NCBI RefSeq assembly: GCF_014490725.1
Contig: NZ_JACOQL010000002.1
Span: 186,001-250,000 of the forward strand
Source: Paracoccus amoyensis
GTDB lineage: Bacteria > Pseudomonadota > Alphaproteobacteria > Rhodobacterales > Rhodobacteraceae
DNA: 64,000 nucleotides
Reading direction: 5' to 3'
Both the position numbers and the translations under genes were made by a program. How positions within the stretch are numbered: position 1 is the stretch's first letter; each line of letters starts with the position of its first letter. The notes beneath the pieces were generated by a model, which saw nothing but the letters and a program-made list of their open reading frames with translations, did not search any database and had not been told where the DNA came from. Below, piece after piece: positions 18,138 through 29,362 of the stretch.

Positions 18138-20489
18138 ATGTCGTCGACCCAGAACAAGCCGAAGCTGATTTTCCATATCGGCCATCACAAAACCGGCTCG
18201 ACCTCGATCCAGGAGGCTTTTGCGACGGGCAAGGTCCAGCTGCCGGGAAAAGAAATCCTTTATCCCACGCCGCTGAATCACAATTACCTACGCCCGCAGG
18301 TCGATACCTTTGTGCGCGAAGGTAAAATCATGCCCGGCAAGGCCGATAAGCCCGGTGTCGAGCGGATCGGTCAGTTGTTGCAGGAAAAACCTTGGCATTA
18401 TGCGGTGATTTCGGGCGAAGAGTTTGAAGGTGCAAAGCCCGAGGTTGTTCATGAGGTCATGCACCGCTTCTGGTTGCCGCATACCGCCGATCATCAGGTG
18501 ATCTGCTATGTGCGACCCCATGCCGGGCGCACGCTGTCAACCTTTGCCGAAGATATCAAGATCGGGCGTTTCAACGGCACACCTGAACAATACCACAAAA
18601 AACTGTCCCGCGAAGGGCGGCTGGCCTATGTCAAGCGGCTGACACCCTGGACCAAGACGTTCGGCGACCGGTTTCTTGTCCGACCCATGATCCGGGATCA
18701 GTTGTTCCAGAACTCAACGGTTGAGGATTTTATCCACGAAACCTTTGGTGACGACGCAGCCAAGGTTCGTCTGCTGCCGCTTTTGCCTTCGAATGAATCG
18801 CTGTGCATCGAAGACCTGATGCTGCTGAAGTTGGTCCATCAGCAATTGCGCGACCGCCCGCAATGGGTCCGGCACAATGTCGGCTGGGAGGTCGCCCGAC
18901 TGGCCGGTGGTGAGGGTTTCACCGCGCAACGAACAAAACCGGCGCTGCACAAAAGCCTGGCCACGCAAATCCTGCGGGACTATCGCGACGACGCGAAAAA
19001 GATGGATGCGCGTTTCTTTGGCGGCGAACCGCTGCTGCTTCGCGATCTTGAACGGTCCGTGGATACGGCCATAGCGCATGCGCAATCTTACGAACCTGCG
19101 GATTATTTTTCAGCCGAGGCACGGCGTGCCATCACCGCTATGGCGCAACTTACCAACGAAATGCTGGATCATAAATCCGGTGCTTGGGGGACGTTCCTGA
19201 TGCAGCGCCGTCTGAACGCCTTGCATCAAAGGGAACTGCCAAATCACTCTGCTGCCCCCCATCCGGCCGAGGCTACACAGCCTGCCCGCGATGCCGGCGC
19301 GAAAACCGTCAGCGTCCAGATGGTGGATAATGCCGTCGCGATGCGGGCCGAAAATCCAGAGCGTCTGAACAACGTTTCCCGCCGCATGAACAACGCGTTT
19401 CTGAATGTCGCGCCGAAAGATGTCACCGTGACGTTGAACGAGGTCCTGGATCGCATCGGCGCGGCGACCCCACAGATGCAGGACGTGCTGGACGAATTTC
19501 TGGTTCAACTGTTCTTTCACAAGAATGCCGACGCCCTTGGACCGCGCCTTCTGCGCAACAAGACGCTTCGCGATCTGTCCAAAAATGACGCTGAGGTGGC
19601 GCGCACGATGGCCCATCTTGCCAATCAAGGCGGTGTCGCCCAACACCTTTTGACGGCAGGTGCCCACTATGTGCGGGGGGAATACGAACCGGCCTATGCC
19701 ACGTTCGACGCCGCGCGCCAGATGTTGCTAAGGACAAATAATCTGCGCCATCACAATCGCGGCCTGTTGGCGTTGCGCAATATGAAGACATTTGCCGAAT
19801 GGGCCGCGGATGGGCCAGACCCGGTGTTGCCCCCCATGCAGTTCATCGGCGACACGCCGTTTGACAACACGCTGCCCATCACTGTCATCGGCCTGGATGG
19901 GGGCTATTTCAAGCGCTATGGAAACAGGCTGATCGAGACCGCTGCCGATCGCAGCAACCTGCATTTTCACGTCGTCAATCCCGGCGATGCCGAGTTGGTC
20001 AAGGTGGCCAACATACGATACTCGGTCGAGGATCAGCCCGACGCGACGAATGGATATTATGCGATCATCCGGTTTTTGCGCCTGCCCGCGTTTCTGCAGC
20101 ATTACGGCGTTCCGTTGATGACATCTGATGCGGACGCATTTTTTGTCAACTCGCCCGCCAAGGCGTTTGCCGCTGGCAAGGGGAAAGATATCATATTGGC
20201 GGCAGCAAAGGGTGCAAACAACCCGCGTGGATATCTGAAGGCCGTGCCATGGCGATATGTCATGGGCGGTCTGATGGTCGCCAATCCGACCGCAGGCGCA
20301 CAGAAATTCCTGCAGATTTTCGGCCGCCTTTATGCCGGACTGGCACATGACGGCGGCGCGCCCCAATGGTGGATAGACCAGGCCCTGCTTTCCGCCACAG
20401 CCGATCTGGCCAGATTGCAGGGACTGCCAATCAGTATTGATACCGACTGGCTGTTCCCGAAAAGCGGCATCAAGCAAAGCAAGATTTAA
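18138..20489 (+). CDS. sulfotransferase-like / glycosyltransferase-like fusion protein
   Basis: A 783-residue cytoplasmic protein with three parts. Residues 1 to about 350 are sulfotransferase-like: FHIGHHKTGSTSIQEAF at 11-27 matches the loop that binds the 5'-phosphosulfate of PAPS. About 390-560 is a helical, repeat-like region. About 575-783 looks like a GT-A type glycosyltransferase: it starts ITVIGLDGGYFKRYG, has a DxD-like TSDADAFFV near 662-669 and ends with a donor/acceptor region PQWWIDQALL. The frame is open far upstream but the ATG at 18138, followed directly by the PAPS loop, is the sensible start. It heads the glycan locus. The glycosyltransferase call is less certain than the sulfotransferase one. 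Confidence 0.75.
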   Translation: MSSTQNKPKLIFHIGHHKTGSTSIQEAFATGKVQLPGKEILYPTPLNHNYLRPQVDTFVREGKIMPGKADKPGVERIGQLLQEKPWHYAVISGEEFEGAKPEVVHEVMHRFWLPHTADHQVICYVRPHAGRTLSTFAEDIKIGRFNGTPEQYHKKLSREGRLAYVKRLTPWTKTFGDRFLVRPMIRDQLFQNSTVEDFIHETFGDDAAKVRLLPLLPSNESLCIEDLMLLKLVHQQLRDRPQWVRHNVGWEVARLAGGEGFTAQRTKPALHKSLATQILRDYRDDAKKMDARFFGGEPLLLRDLERSVDTAIAHAQSYEPADYFSAEARRAITAMAQLTNEMLDHKSGAWGTFLMQRRLNALHQRELPNHSAAPHPAEATQPARDAGAKTVSVQMVDNAVAMRAENPERLNNVSRRMNNAFLNVAPKDVTVTLNEVLDRIGAATPQMQDVLDEFLVQLFFHKNADALGPRLLRNKTLRDLSKNDAEVARTMAHLANQGGVAQHLLTAGAHYVRGEYEPAYATFDAARQMLLRTNNLRHHNRGLLALRNMKTFAEWAADGPDPVLPPMQFIGDTPFDNTLPITVIGLDGGYFKRYGNRLIETAADRSNLHFHVVNPGDAELVKVANIRYSVEDQPDATNGYYAIIRFLRLPAFLQHYGVPLMTSDADAFFVNSPAKAFAAGKGKDIILAAAKGANNPRGYLKAVPWRYVMGGLMVANPTAGAQKFLQIFGRLYAGLAHDGGAPQWWIDQALLSATADLARLQGLPISIDTDWLFPKSGIKQSKI

Positions 20490-20494
20490 GATCG

Positions 20495-20518
20495 CGGGCG
20501 GCATAAAGCCGCCCCGCT
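20495..20518. terminator. hairpin between convergent genes
   Basis: GCGGGCGGC and GCCGCCCCGC can pair around a 5-base ATAAA loop with one bulged C. It lies between two converging stops but has no T-run, so it is a weak terminator candidate. Confidence 0.45.
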
Positions 20519-20520
20519 GA

Positions 20521-22380
20521 TCAGCTGTTCACAGGCTGTGACTTATCGTCTTGGGCAACGGGCCCAGCCTGCAGCCCAAGACGCTTTTGCCAGAACTGAT
20601 CTGTCGCGAGACGGTTGTAACCCTCGCGCCATTCGGCCTTGAGGTCATCCATCTGTGAATTGAAGCGAAGCGTATTCCTGAACATTCGCCAGGCCTGCTT
20701 GAACGCCTTCGTCTTGGAATGACGGACCGTGAAGTATTTGCCATTGCCGTCCAGATAGGTGATCTGCGCGGCTGCCCATGTCTCACGGATACGCCCCCGC
20801 TCACCCGCGCGCAGCACGCGATGATTGCCGTAATGGCTGAAGAACGGCAGCAAATGACCGTTCAACGTCGCCTTCATCAGCAATCGCACCCAGGCTTTAT
20901 GGGGATCGAAACGGATTTTCTGTGCCGGCACCGGACCATCTAACGGCTTCCAGGCCTCATCCTTGCGGATCTTGTTCAGATCGGCGCGGCGAACCGACAT
21001 ATCGGCATTTTCGGCAAAGAAATCAGGGCCGCGCAGGACATCTTCGAATGAGATGTTCAGCGCCTCCAGTGTTTCATAATGCAATTGCAGGAAGCTGCGA
21101 CCAAAGAAACGCAGCGGCAAGGACAGCAAGAGCGGTCGGCTGATCTCCATGTTCGGGAGTGCCAGATGGTGAATTACGTGGCTGCGCAGGTCCAGATACA
21201 GCGTCTGCAACGATTCCTTGTCCGAGAAATCAGCATCCTGGAAGCAAACAACGCCCGGCAGGGTGACGATCTTGAAATCGTTGGCGATCGAGAAGCTGAT
21301 ATCGTCACCGCGCACAAAGAACGGGAAGGGACGATGCTTGGCAAAGGCAATCGGGAAGGCAAAGAACCACCAGCCACCGTAGAAGTTCGTCGCCGGATCG
21401 GAAACGGAATCATGTTCCATCCGAAACGCCTGATGCGCCTCACGCAGATCCGTTCCCATGTCGCGCGGCTTGCAGCTAAGGCGGAAATGCGCGCCGTTTT
21501 CCCACATCGCCCAGCGATGATTTGCCATGGTCAGGCCACCGGCGACGGCCGCATTTTCATCTTGGGCATAGGCAAGAAAGGTCCAGACCCGCTCGAGCGC
21601 GGGCATGTGGATCGAGGCATCGTCGTCCATGAACAGACAATGCGACACCCCGCGTTTTTCGGCCTCGATCAAACCGCGGGCAAAGCCGCCAGATCCGCCA
21701 AGGTTTTCGTTTTCGACGATGGTGACATATTCCGACGGGGTGATTTCGGCGCTTTGACCGTTATCCACAACGATCAGCTGCAAAAACGGCGCCAGTTTCG
21801 AAGTCTTGACAAATTCGGCAAATCGACGGGCGCTTTCGCGCACCGCCCGTTCGCGCTTGAAGGTGGTTATCGACAGCGCAATCCGCGGCTGGCGCAATGG
21901 TTTCTGTCTGGTCCGCCAGAACGCGTCGTGAAACTCGCCCTCATCAAGGCTTTTAAGTTCAAAGAACAGGATTCCACCCTGTTGCGCATCGAACGCCTTG
22001 CTTAGATCAACGGAAAACTCACCGCTGTCATCAAAGCTGATGATCTCATTGTAGATGCGTTCCCAGGATTTATCGGCCATCGCCTGAAAAACGATCAGCT
22101 CGAACCTGCCTTTACCCTTCAGCATCAGGTGAAGATCATTCAGGCCACAGAATTTCTGCCATTTTCCAAGATTGAACAGATTGAAGGCCGTATCGAATTT
22201 GATCTTTCCACCAATGTTGGTGACGATCATGCCTTGCTTTTCAGACAAGCCAGCGGCACCGCGCAGGCGGAAATAGACCTCTCGCTCGGTCGAGATGCCG
22301 CGTTCGGGCCATAAAAGTCCCTGAAGCGTCACAAATTCTGTCATTTGCGAGACTTGATCCAGTTTTACGATCTGATTCAT
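20521..22380 (-). CDS. GlfT2-like galactofuranosyltransferase (GT2 family)
   Basis: About 619 residues, similar in length and layout to mycobacterial GlfT2 (637), which polymerises galactofuranose from UDP-Galf. An N-terminal beta-rich domain (to ~170) precedes the GT-A domain. The GT-A domain has ALSITTFKRE, VVDNGQ, ENENLGGSGGFARG, the metal-binding triad in LFMDDDASIH, the acceptor-site WWFFAFP and FFVRGDDISFSIAND. A C-terminal helical part follows. The start at 22380 has GAGG 8 bases upstream; starts at 22416 (ATG) and 22443 (TTG) are possible. It lies 37 bases after the sulfotransferase-like gene and near UDP-galactopyranose mutase, which supplies UDP-Galf. The call rests on motif pattern and context, not an alignment. 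Confidence 0.8.
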   Translation of the reverse strand: MNQIVKLDQVSQMTEFVTLQGLLWPERGISTEREVYFRLRGAAGLSEKQGMIVTNIGGKIKFDTAFNLFNLGKWQKFCGLNDLHLMLKGKGRFELIVFQAMADKSWERIYNEIISFDDSGEFSVDLSKAFDAQQGGILFFELKSLDEGEFHDAFWRTRQKPLRQPRIALSITTFKRERAVRESARRFAEFVKTSKLAPFLQLIVVDNGQSAEITPSEYVTIVENENLGGSGGFARGLIEAEKRGVSHCLFMDDDASIHMPALERVWTFLAYAQDENAAVAGGLTMANHRWAMWENGAHFRLSCKPRDMGTDLREAHQAFRMEHDSVSDPATNFYGGWWFFAFPIAFAKHRPFPFFVRGDDISFSIANDFKIVTLPGVVCFQDADFSDKESLQTLYLDLRSHVIHHLALPNMEISRPLLLSLPLRFFGRSFLQLHYETLEALNISFEDVLRGPDFFAENADMSVRRADLNKIRKDEAWKPLDGPVPAQKIRFDPHKAWVRLLMKATLNGHLLPFFSHYGNHRVLRAGERGRIRETWAAAQITYLDGNGKYFTVRHSKTKAFKQAWRMFRNTLRFNSQMDDLKAEWREGYNRLATDQFWQKRLGLQAGPVAQDDKSQPVNS

Positions 22381-22417
22381 CAGATTAGCCTCGTGCTGTT
22401 GGTCCTTGGTCGACATG

Positions 22418-23599
22418 TCATTCAACGCTTTGACGCGCGCCAAAGCTGCGAACCTGCTGTTTCAGAAAATCCTGCAATTCAGTCTGTTCCAACCGTTCTT
22501 CCCTACCCGACAGGTTATCAAGTAATTGACGGATTGCGTGAAATTCCGGAATGGGCTTCAAGATCAACATCCGGTCAATATCGGCAAAGAATGCCCCGCG
22601 ACCGACAAGATCACTTAGCCTTTTATGGATCGGCTGAAAACGCTCCATCATTTTCGCGCGGTTCTCTGCGCCGAAATATTCGACATCTTTTGATGTCGGC
22701 TGTGCGATATTCCTGGTCAGTTTCAAAATCTGACTGCTGAACCGGTTCGCCAGATCTTTCGGCAATAGGCCATTCGCCATACGGATCAACCCCGCCACGG
22801 CCGGAGGCTGGCTTACATTCATTTTGGGGGCCGGGATCAGACCCTGGGGAAACTTGATGCCCGAATTCCTGATCAGGTCGTCAACCGATCCACCCTCTTT
22901 CATTACGACATCATAGGGGCGCAACATCAGCCGCGCATTGGGAATGCGCTGTATCCATGGTTCGACGACGGTCGCGTAATCGAAATGAATACTTTTGAAA
23001 TCAATGCCATCCGGATCGGACAATGGTTTGGGCGATTGGCCGAATTTGATCTGCTGTCCGTGCCAAGACACCGCCTGCTCGTCGGGACGACGCAAAGTGC
23101 ACCACACGGTGAATTCATCAGCTTCGGCAAATGGCTGGTAAAGACGCTGGATCAGATCGGCGTTTGCCTTGCCAAAATGCGACATCACCTCGGAACAAAG
23201 CACCACTTCATCCAGATCCAGGTTTTCGATCTGGTTCTTGATCGCGATCAGCATCTGGTTCGAATGCGGCAATTGCGCATGATAGGGGGGCACGCGCCAG
23301 GGCTTCTCAAAATCCGCCAGCATCCGGAATGCCAGCGCATTATGCGCCTCGCGGAAGTTGATCGGCAGAATGTCCGAACTGTCCCCGCCCTGAAGTTTGG
23401 ACGTGATCTTCGACAGTTTGAAGCGACGCTCGCTGGAACGGCCCGCATTCGCCTTGGCCAAAGCGATGGATGCGCCCTGCGATTCAACCCAAGGATACAG
23501 AATATCCGCACGCAGAAGCGCGTTCGAATTCTGCGAGAGATATGCCTGAAGTGACGTCGTCCCGGTCTTGTGGTGACCGATATGACAAGTGACCCTCAT
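22418..23599 (-). CDS. sulfotransferase-like protein
   Basis: A 393-residue protein. The N-terminal loop CHIGHHKTGTTSLQAYLSQ (residues 4-22) is the PAPS-binding P-loop-like element; RRPDEQAVSWHGQQIKFG further on matches the 3'-phosphate-binding region of bacterial sulfotransferases. Family members transfer sulfate from PAPS to sugars or lipids. It shares the HIGHHKTG block with the N-terminal domain of the fusion protein in the same locus, so the two may modify the same glycan. The ATG at 23599 is chosen by the AAAGGA site and the domain start. It is transcribed with the GlfT2-like gene. Confidence 0.75.
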   Translation of the reverse strand: MRVTCHIGHHKTGTTSLQAYLSQNSNALLRADILYPWVESQGASIALAKANAGRSSERRFKLSKITSKLQGGDSSDILPINFREAHNALAFRMLADFEKPWRVPPYHAQLPHSNQMLIAIKNQIENLDLDEVVLCSEVMSHFGKANADLIQRLYQPFAEADEFTVWCTLRRPDEQAVSWHGQQIKFGQSPKPLSDPDGIDFKSIHFDYATVVEPWIQRIPNARLMLRPYDVVMKEGGSVDDLIRNSGIKFPQGLIPAPKMNVSQPPAVAGLIRMANGLLPKDLANRFSSQILKLTRNIAQPTSKDVEYFGAENRAKMMERFQPIHKRLSDLVGRGAFFADIDRMLILKPIPEFHAIRQLLDNLSGREERLEQTELQDFLKQQVRSFGARQSVE

Positions 23600-23740
23600 T
23601 GCCGGAGTCCTTTTTCGGTAATCAGTTGGGTGCGTCCTTAGCAGGTCAACCGCATCGGCAAAAGCGGCAATACCGATGCTTCGCGCAAAACTGCGACAGG
23701 TCGGCTTGCCGGGTTCAGGCCGCATTGATAGGAGGTGACG

Positions 23741-25949
<2,209 letters not shown>

Positions 25950-25965
25950 GATGATGACAGAAATG

Positions 25966-25996
25966 AAAAAGGCGCATCATCTGATGCGCCTTTTTT
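25966..25996. terminator. bidirectional intrinsic terminator
   Basis: A 9-base perfect stem GGCGCATCA/TGATGCGCC with a 2-base apex is flanked by AAAAA on the left and TTTTTT on the right. It serves both glf and the convergent fghA. Confidence 0.9.
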
Positions 25997-25997
25997 G

Positions 25998-26834
25998 TCA
26001 GATCAGACGTTCAGCATGCCAGAAAACATGATCCGGCATGAAGGTCTGAACAAAGAAATAACTATGATCGTAGTCTGGCTGCATCCGGAATTGCCCCGGC
26101 TGACGACGTGACATCATCGCATGGGCCAAGGCTTCGGGTTTCAACTTGTCCAGAAACTGATCTGCTGTCCCCTGATCGATCAGGACATCACCCGGATAAC
26201 CACGCTCTGCCATCAGAATCGTTGCGTCATGCGCCCGCCACGTGGCGCGTTCATCGCCCAGATAGGCCGACAGTTGCTTTTGTCCCCATTCGGATTCGCT
26301 TGGGTTTGCGATGGGCGCAAAAGCCGAAACTGATTTATAGCGGTCAGGATGCGTCATCGCGATGGTCAGCGCACCATGACCGCCCATCGAATGGCCGGTA
26401 ATTCCCATGCGGTCGCGGTCAATGGCAAGATTATCGCTGACCAATTCGGGCAGTTCGTGGACAATATACTGCCACATCTGGAAATGAGGCTTCCAGGGAT
26501 CTTGCGTCGCGTCGACGTAGAAACCAGCGCCCTTGCCCAGATCATAGGCCGTATCATCGGCGACTTCATCGCCCCGTGGCGATGTATCGGGGAATACCAT
26601 CGCAATGCCCGCTTCCGCGCACCATTGCTGGGCACCGGCCTTGGTCATGGCATTTTCATGGGTGCAGGTCAGCCCCGACAGGAACCACAGCACAGGCACG
26701 CGTGCATGAGCGCTGACCTCTGGCATGAAAACCGCAAAGGTCATGTCCGTGCCGGTCGCCTGTGATTTATGGCGATAGACGCCCTGCGTGCCGCCGAAAC
26801 TGCGGCTCTCCGAAAGGGTTTCAAGGGTCATCAT
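25998..26834 (-). CDS. fghA: S-formylglutathione hydrolase
   Basis: A 278-residue serine esterase that hydrolyses S-formylglutathione to formate and glutathione, the second step of glutathione-dependent formaldehyde oxidation. The nucleophile is S149 in TGHSMGGHGALT; the aspartate is in LIDQGTADQF and the histidine in PDYDHSYFFV. The conserved FLSGLTCTHENAMTKAG near residues 51-67 is diagnostic. The first step enzyme, class III alcohol dehydrogenase, lies 1.2 kb upstream on the same strand. The start at 26834 abuts the acetyltransferase stop; 26831 is equally possible. Confidence 0.96.
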   Translation of the reverse strand: MMTLETLSESRSFGGTQGVYRHKSQATGTDMTFAVFMPEVSAHARVPVLWFLSGLTCTHENAMTKAGAQQWCAEAGIAMVFPDTSPRGDEVADDTAYDLGKGAGFYVDATQDPWKPHFQMWQYIVHELPELVSDNLAIDRDRMGITGHSMGGHGALTIAMTHPDRYKSVSAFAPIANPSESEWGQKQLSAYLGDERATWRAHDATILMAERGYPGDVLIDQGTADQFLDKLKPEALAHAMMSRRQPGQFRMQPDYDHSYFFVQTFMPDHVFWHAERLI

Positions 26835-27341
26835 CTATTCCTTCAGCTTGGCATACATGACCAGCGCGTCAACCAGACCCTTGTCAGGATGCCGGAATGC
26901 GCCCGGCAAGCGGCCAACAATCTCAAAGCCCGCTTTTTGCCACAGATGCACGGCGTCATCGTTCGTCGAAACCACGAAATTGAATTGCATCGCCCGGAAA
27001 CCATGTGCCGCGGCCCATGATTTCGCGTGATCCGCCAAGGCGCGTGCCACACCCTTGCCGCGCGCCTCGGGGTGCGTTGCGAAAGAGGCGTTGGCCACAT
27101 GCGATCCGCCGGCGGGGCGGTTCGCGCCAACATGGCTTGTGCCAAGAATGCGACCGCGATGTTCTGCCACGAAGGCCGTGAAGGGCCTGTTGAACCAATC
27201 CTTCAACGCCTCGGGCCGGGTAATGTCGCGCGGGATGCAATAGGTTTCACCCGCGCGATAAACCGGCTTTAGAATGGACCAGATCGCGTCATGATCGGCC
27301 TCGGTCGCGGGGCGGATCGTCACCTCCCCGCGTGGCTTCAT
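26835..27341 (-). CDS. GNAT family N-acetyltransferase
   Basis: A 168-residue acetyltransferase. TIRPATEADHDAIWSIL is the first strand and helix, ATHPEARGKGVARALADHA the acetyl-CoA binding loop, and AVHLWQKAGFEIVGRLPGAF the C-terminal motif B region. The substrate is unknown. The ATG at 27341 overlaps the clpP stop by 4 bases (ATGA), and its stop abuts the fghA start, so it is embedded in a co-translated string clpP-GNAT-fghA. Confidence 0.88.
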   Translation of the reverse strand: MKPRGEVTIRPATEADHDAIWSILKPVYRAGETYCIPRDITRPEALKDWFNRPFTAFVAEHRGRILGTSHVGANRPAGGSHVANASFATHPEARGKGVARALADHAKSWAAAHGFRAMQFNFVVSTNDDAVHLWQKAGFEIVGRLPGAFRHPDKGLVDALVMYAKLKE

Positions 27342-27973
27342 TTCAGATCGTCCACGCTTTGAATGACCTTGTTCAGCAGGCCATAGTCCAGCGCCTCTTT
27401 GGTGTTCAGCCACAGATCGCGCTGCGTGTCCTTTTCGATCTTCTCGACCGGCTGGCCGGTCGCATCGGCGAAGATCTGGTTCAGACGGTCACGCATCTGA
27501 CGGATCTGTTCGGCCTGAATCATCATGTCCGAGGTGGTGCCGCCGATCCCGCCAGAGGGCTGGTGGATCAGGAAACGCGTATTCGGCAGGCAGAAGCGGT
27601 TTTCCCGTTTCGCGCCGACAAAAATCAGCGCACCGGCCGAGGCCACCCAGCCAGAACCGATGGTGCGCACGGTCGGACGAATGAATTTGATCACATCATG
27701 GATCATGTCACCGGATTCGACGTGACCACCGGGCGAGCTGATCAGCATATTGATTGGATCGTCGCTTTCTTCGGCCAAAGCCAGCAGATGCGCGACGGTG
27801 CGCTGCGCCAATTTGTCAGTAATGCCGCCGGCGACAATCACCGTGCGCGATTTGAAATAAAGTTTGCCGATCTTGTCGCCTTCAGGCAGGCCCAGACCTT
27901 TGTCGTCATCTTGTTGGGGACGGTCGTCCTCGTCCTCGTCCTCATCATCGTTGTGCAGCCACTGGTGACGCAT
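27338..27973 (-). CDS. clpP: ClpP-type serine peptidase with acidic N-terminus
   Basis: A 211-residue Clp protease subunit. The serine lies in GSGWVASAGALIFVG (canonical ClpP has GQAASMGA), the histidine in RFLIHQPSGGI and the aspartate in EKDTQRDLWLNTKEA, so the triad is complete. Residues 8-24 are a run of acidic residues (NDDEDEDEDDRPQQDDD) where canonical ClpP has its propeptide and axial pore loops. No clpX or clpA is adjacent, so this is likely a second ClpP paralogue. It lies between the formaldehyde genes and is coupled to the acetyltransferase. Confidence 0.88.
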   Translation of the reverse strand: MRHQWLHNDDEDEDEDDRPQQDDDKGLGLPEGDKIGKLYFKSRTVIVAGGITDKLAQRTVAHLLALAEESDDPINMLISSPGGHVESGDMIHDVIKFIRPTVRTIGSGWVASAGALIFVGAKRENRFCLPNTRFLIHQPSGGIGGTTSDMMIQAEQIRQMRDRLNQIFADATGQPVEKIEKDTQRDLWLNTKEALDYGLLNKVIQSVDDLK

Positions 27974-28057
27974 CCGCCTGCTCCTTTACCTGTCATTTCG
28001 GCAAGAACGCGATGCACGCGTCCCGACCGTTTCATTTACCTAAGCAGCCATGAAGGA

Positions 28058-29185
28058 TCAGTAAAGGACGACCGATCGAATGGATTCACCCGAATGCATC
28101 AGATCAAAGCCTTTGTTGATATCTTCCAGCGGCATGGTGTGGGTGATCATCGGATCAATCTCGATCTTGCCGTCCATATACCAATCGACGATTTTCGGCA
28201 CATCCGTCCGCCCGCGCGCGCCACCAAATGCGGTGCCCTTCCAAACGCGGCCCGTTACCAGTTGGAACGGGCGCGTGCTGATTTCGGCACCAGCAGGCGC
28301 AACACCAATGATAACCGACTGGCCCCAGCCACGATGGGTGCATTCCAGTGCGTCACGCATGACCTTGACGTTGCCGGTCGCGTCAAAGCTGTAATCCGCG
28401 CCACCGATCTGATCAAAGGGGGTTTTCGTCAGTTCGACGATTTCCTGAACCACATTCTCGACGTTGTTCGGATTGACGAAATGGGTCATGCCGAAATGCT
28501 TGGCCATCGGGATTCTGGCATCGTTCAGATCAACACCGATGATCATGTCGGCGCCCGCCAACCGCAGGCCCTGCAGCACGTTCAGACCAATGCCACCCAG
28601 GCCAAAGACAACGGCCTTGGCGCCGATTTCGACCTTGGCCGTATTGATGACCGCACCGATCCCCGTGGTAACGCCACAGCCGATATAGCAAATCTTGTCA
28701 AAGGGCGCATCGTCACGGACTTTTGCCACGGCAATTTCCGGTAGAACCGTGTGGTTCGCGAATGTCGAACACCCCATATAATGATAAATCGGGGTGCCAT
28801 CCAGCATACTGAAGCGGGTGGTGCCATCGGGCATCAACCCCTGCCCCTGCGTCGCCCGGATGCGCGTGCACAGATTGGTCTTTCCCGACAGGCAGGACGC
28901 GCATTCGCGGCATTCGGGGGTGTAAAGCGGAATGACATGATCGCCCGGCTTCAGCGATGTCACGCCCGGACCGACTTCCAGCACGATGCCTGCACCTTCG
29001 TGACCAAGGATCGACGGGAAAATACCTTCGGGATCAGCCCCCGAGCGGGTAAAATCGTCGGTATGACAGATGCCTGTGGCCTTGATTTCGATCAGAACCT
29101 CGCCCGCTTTCGGGCCTTCAAGGTTCACCTCCATCACTTCCAGCGGCTTTCCGGCTTCAAGTGCAACGGCGGCGCGGGTTCTCAT
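28058..29185 (-). CDS. adhC: S-(hydroxymethyl)glutathione dehydrogenase (class III alcohol dehydrogenase)
   Basis: A 375-residue zinc-dependent NAD enzyme that oxidises S-hydroxymethylglutathione (formaldehyde plus glutathione) and also reduces S-nitrosoglutathione. The catalytic zinc cysteine is in [30 protein letters not shown] holds the second ligand, and the structural zinc cluster is [15 protein letters not shown]. The NAD loop is [18 protein letters not shown]. The start at 29185 has AGGAGA about 7 bases upstream. It heads the string that ends with fghA. Confidence 0.95.
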   Translation of the reverse strand: MRTRAAVALEAGKPLEVMEVNLEGPKAGEVLIEIKATGICHTDDFTRSGADPEGIFPSILGHEGAGIVLEVGPGVTSLKPGDHVIPLYTPECRECASCLSGKTNLCTRIRATQGQGLMPDGTTRFSMLDGTPIYHYMGCSTFANHTVLPEIAVAKVRDDAPFDKICYIGCGVTTGIGAVINTAKVEIGAKAVVFGLGGIGLNVLQGLRLAGADMIIGVDLNDARIPMAKHFGMTHFVNPNNVENVVQEIVELTKTPFDQIGGADYSFDATGNVKVMRDALECTHRGWGQSVIIGVAPAGAEISTRPFQLVTGRVWKGTAFGGARGRTDVPKIVDWYMDGKIEIDPMITHTMPLEDINKGFDLMHSGESIRSVVLY

Positions 29186-29317
29186 CACTCTCTCCTGTCT
29201 AGTTCGGCTCTGGCCGCGCGATCCGGCCAGGTTGGACAGCATTTCTGGACAGTTACGACGGATCGTCAAGCCAAAGGCCGAACGATCCGGGCAAGAAAGC
29301 GACCTTGTCCGCGCAGT

Positions 29318-29333
29318 TGTTTCACGTGAAAAC
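29318..29333. promoter_or_regulatory. near-match to parS
   Basis: TGTTTCACGTGAAAAC matches 14 of 16 bases of the ParB site TGTTTCACGTGAAACA, including the central TTTCACGTGAAA. It lies in the gap between adhC and grpE, about 12 kb from the predicted origin. Confidence 0.55.
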
Positions 29334-29355
29334 GCCCCGAGCATTATCAGGGCGT
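29329..29355 (-). terminator. terminator downstream of grpE
   Basis: On the minus strand ACGCCCTGA pairs with TCGGGGCGT (one G-T pair) around a 6-base loop and is followed by TTTT. The T-run overlaps the near-parS site. Confidence 0.6.
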
Positions 29356-29362
29356 GTCTTCA

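Noticed and set aside
21079..22005. Plus-strand frame opposite the GlfT2-like gene
   Set aside because: The minus strand carries the glycosyltransferase motifs; no domain is seen on the plus strand.
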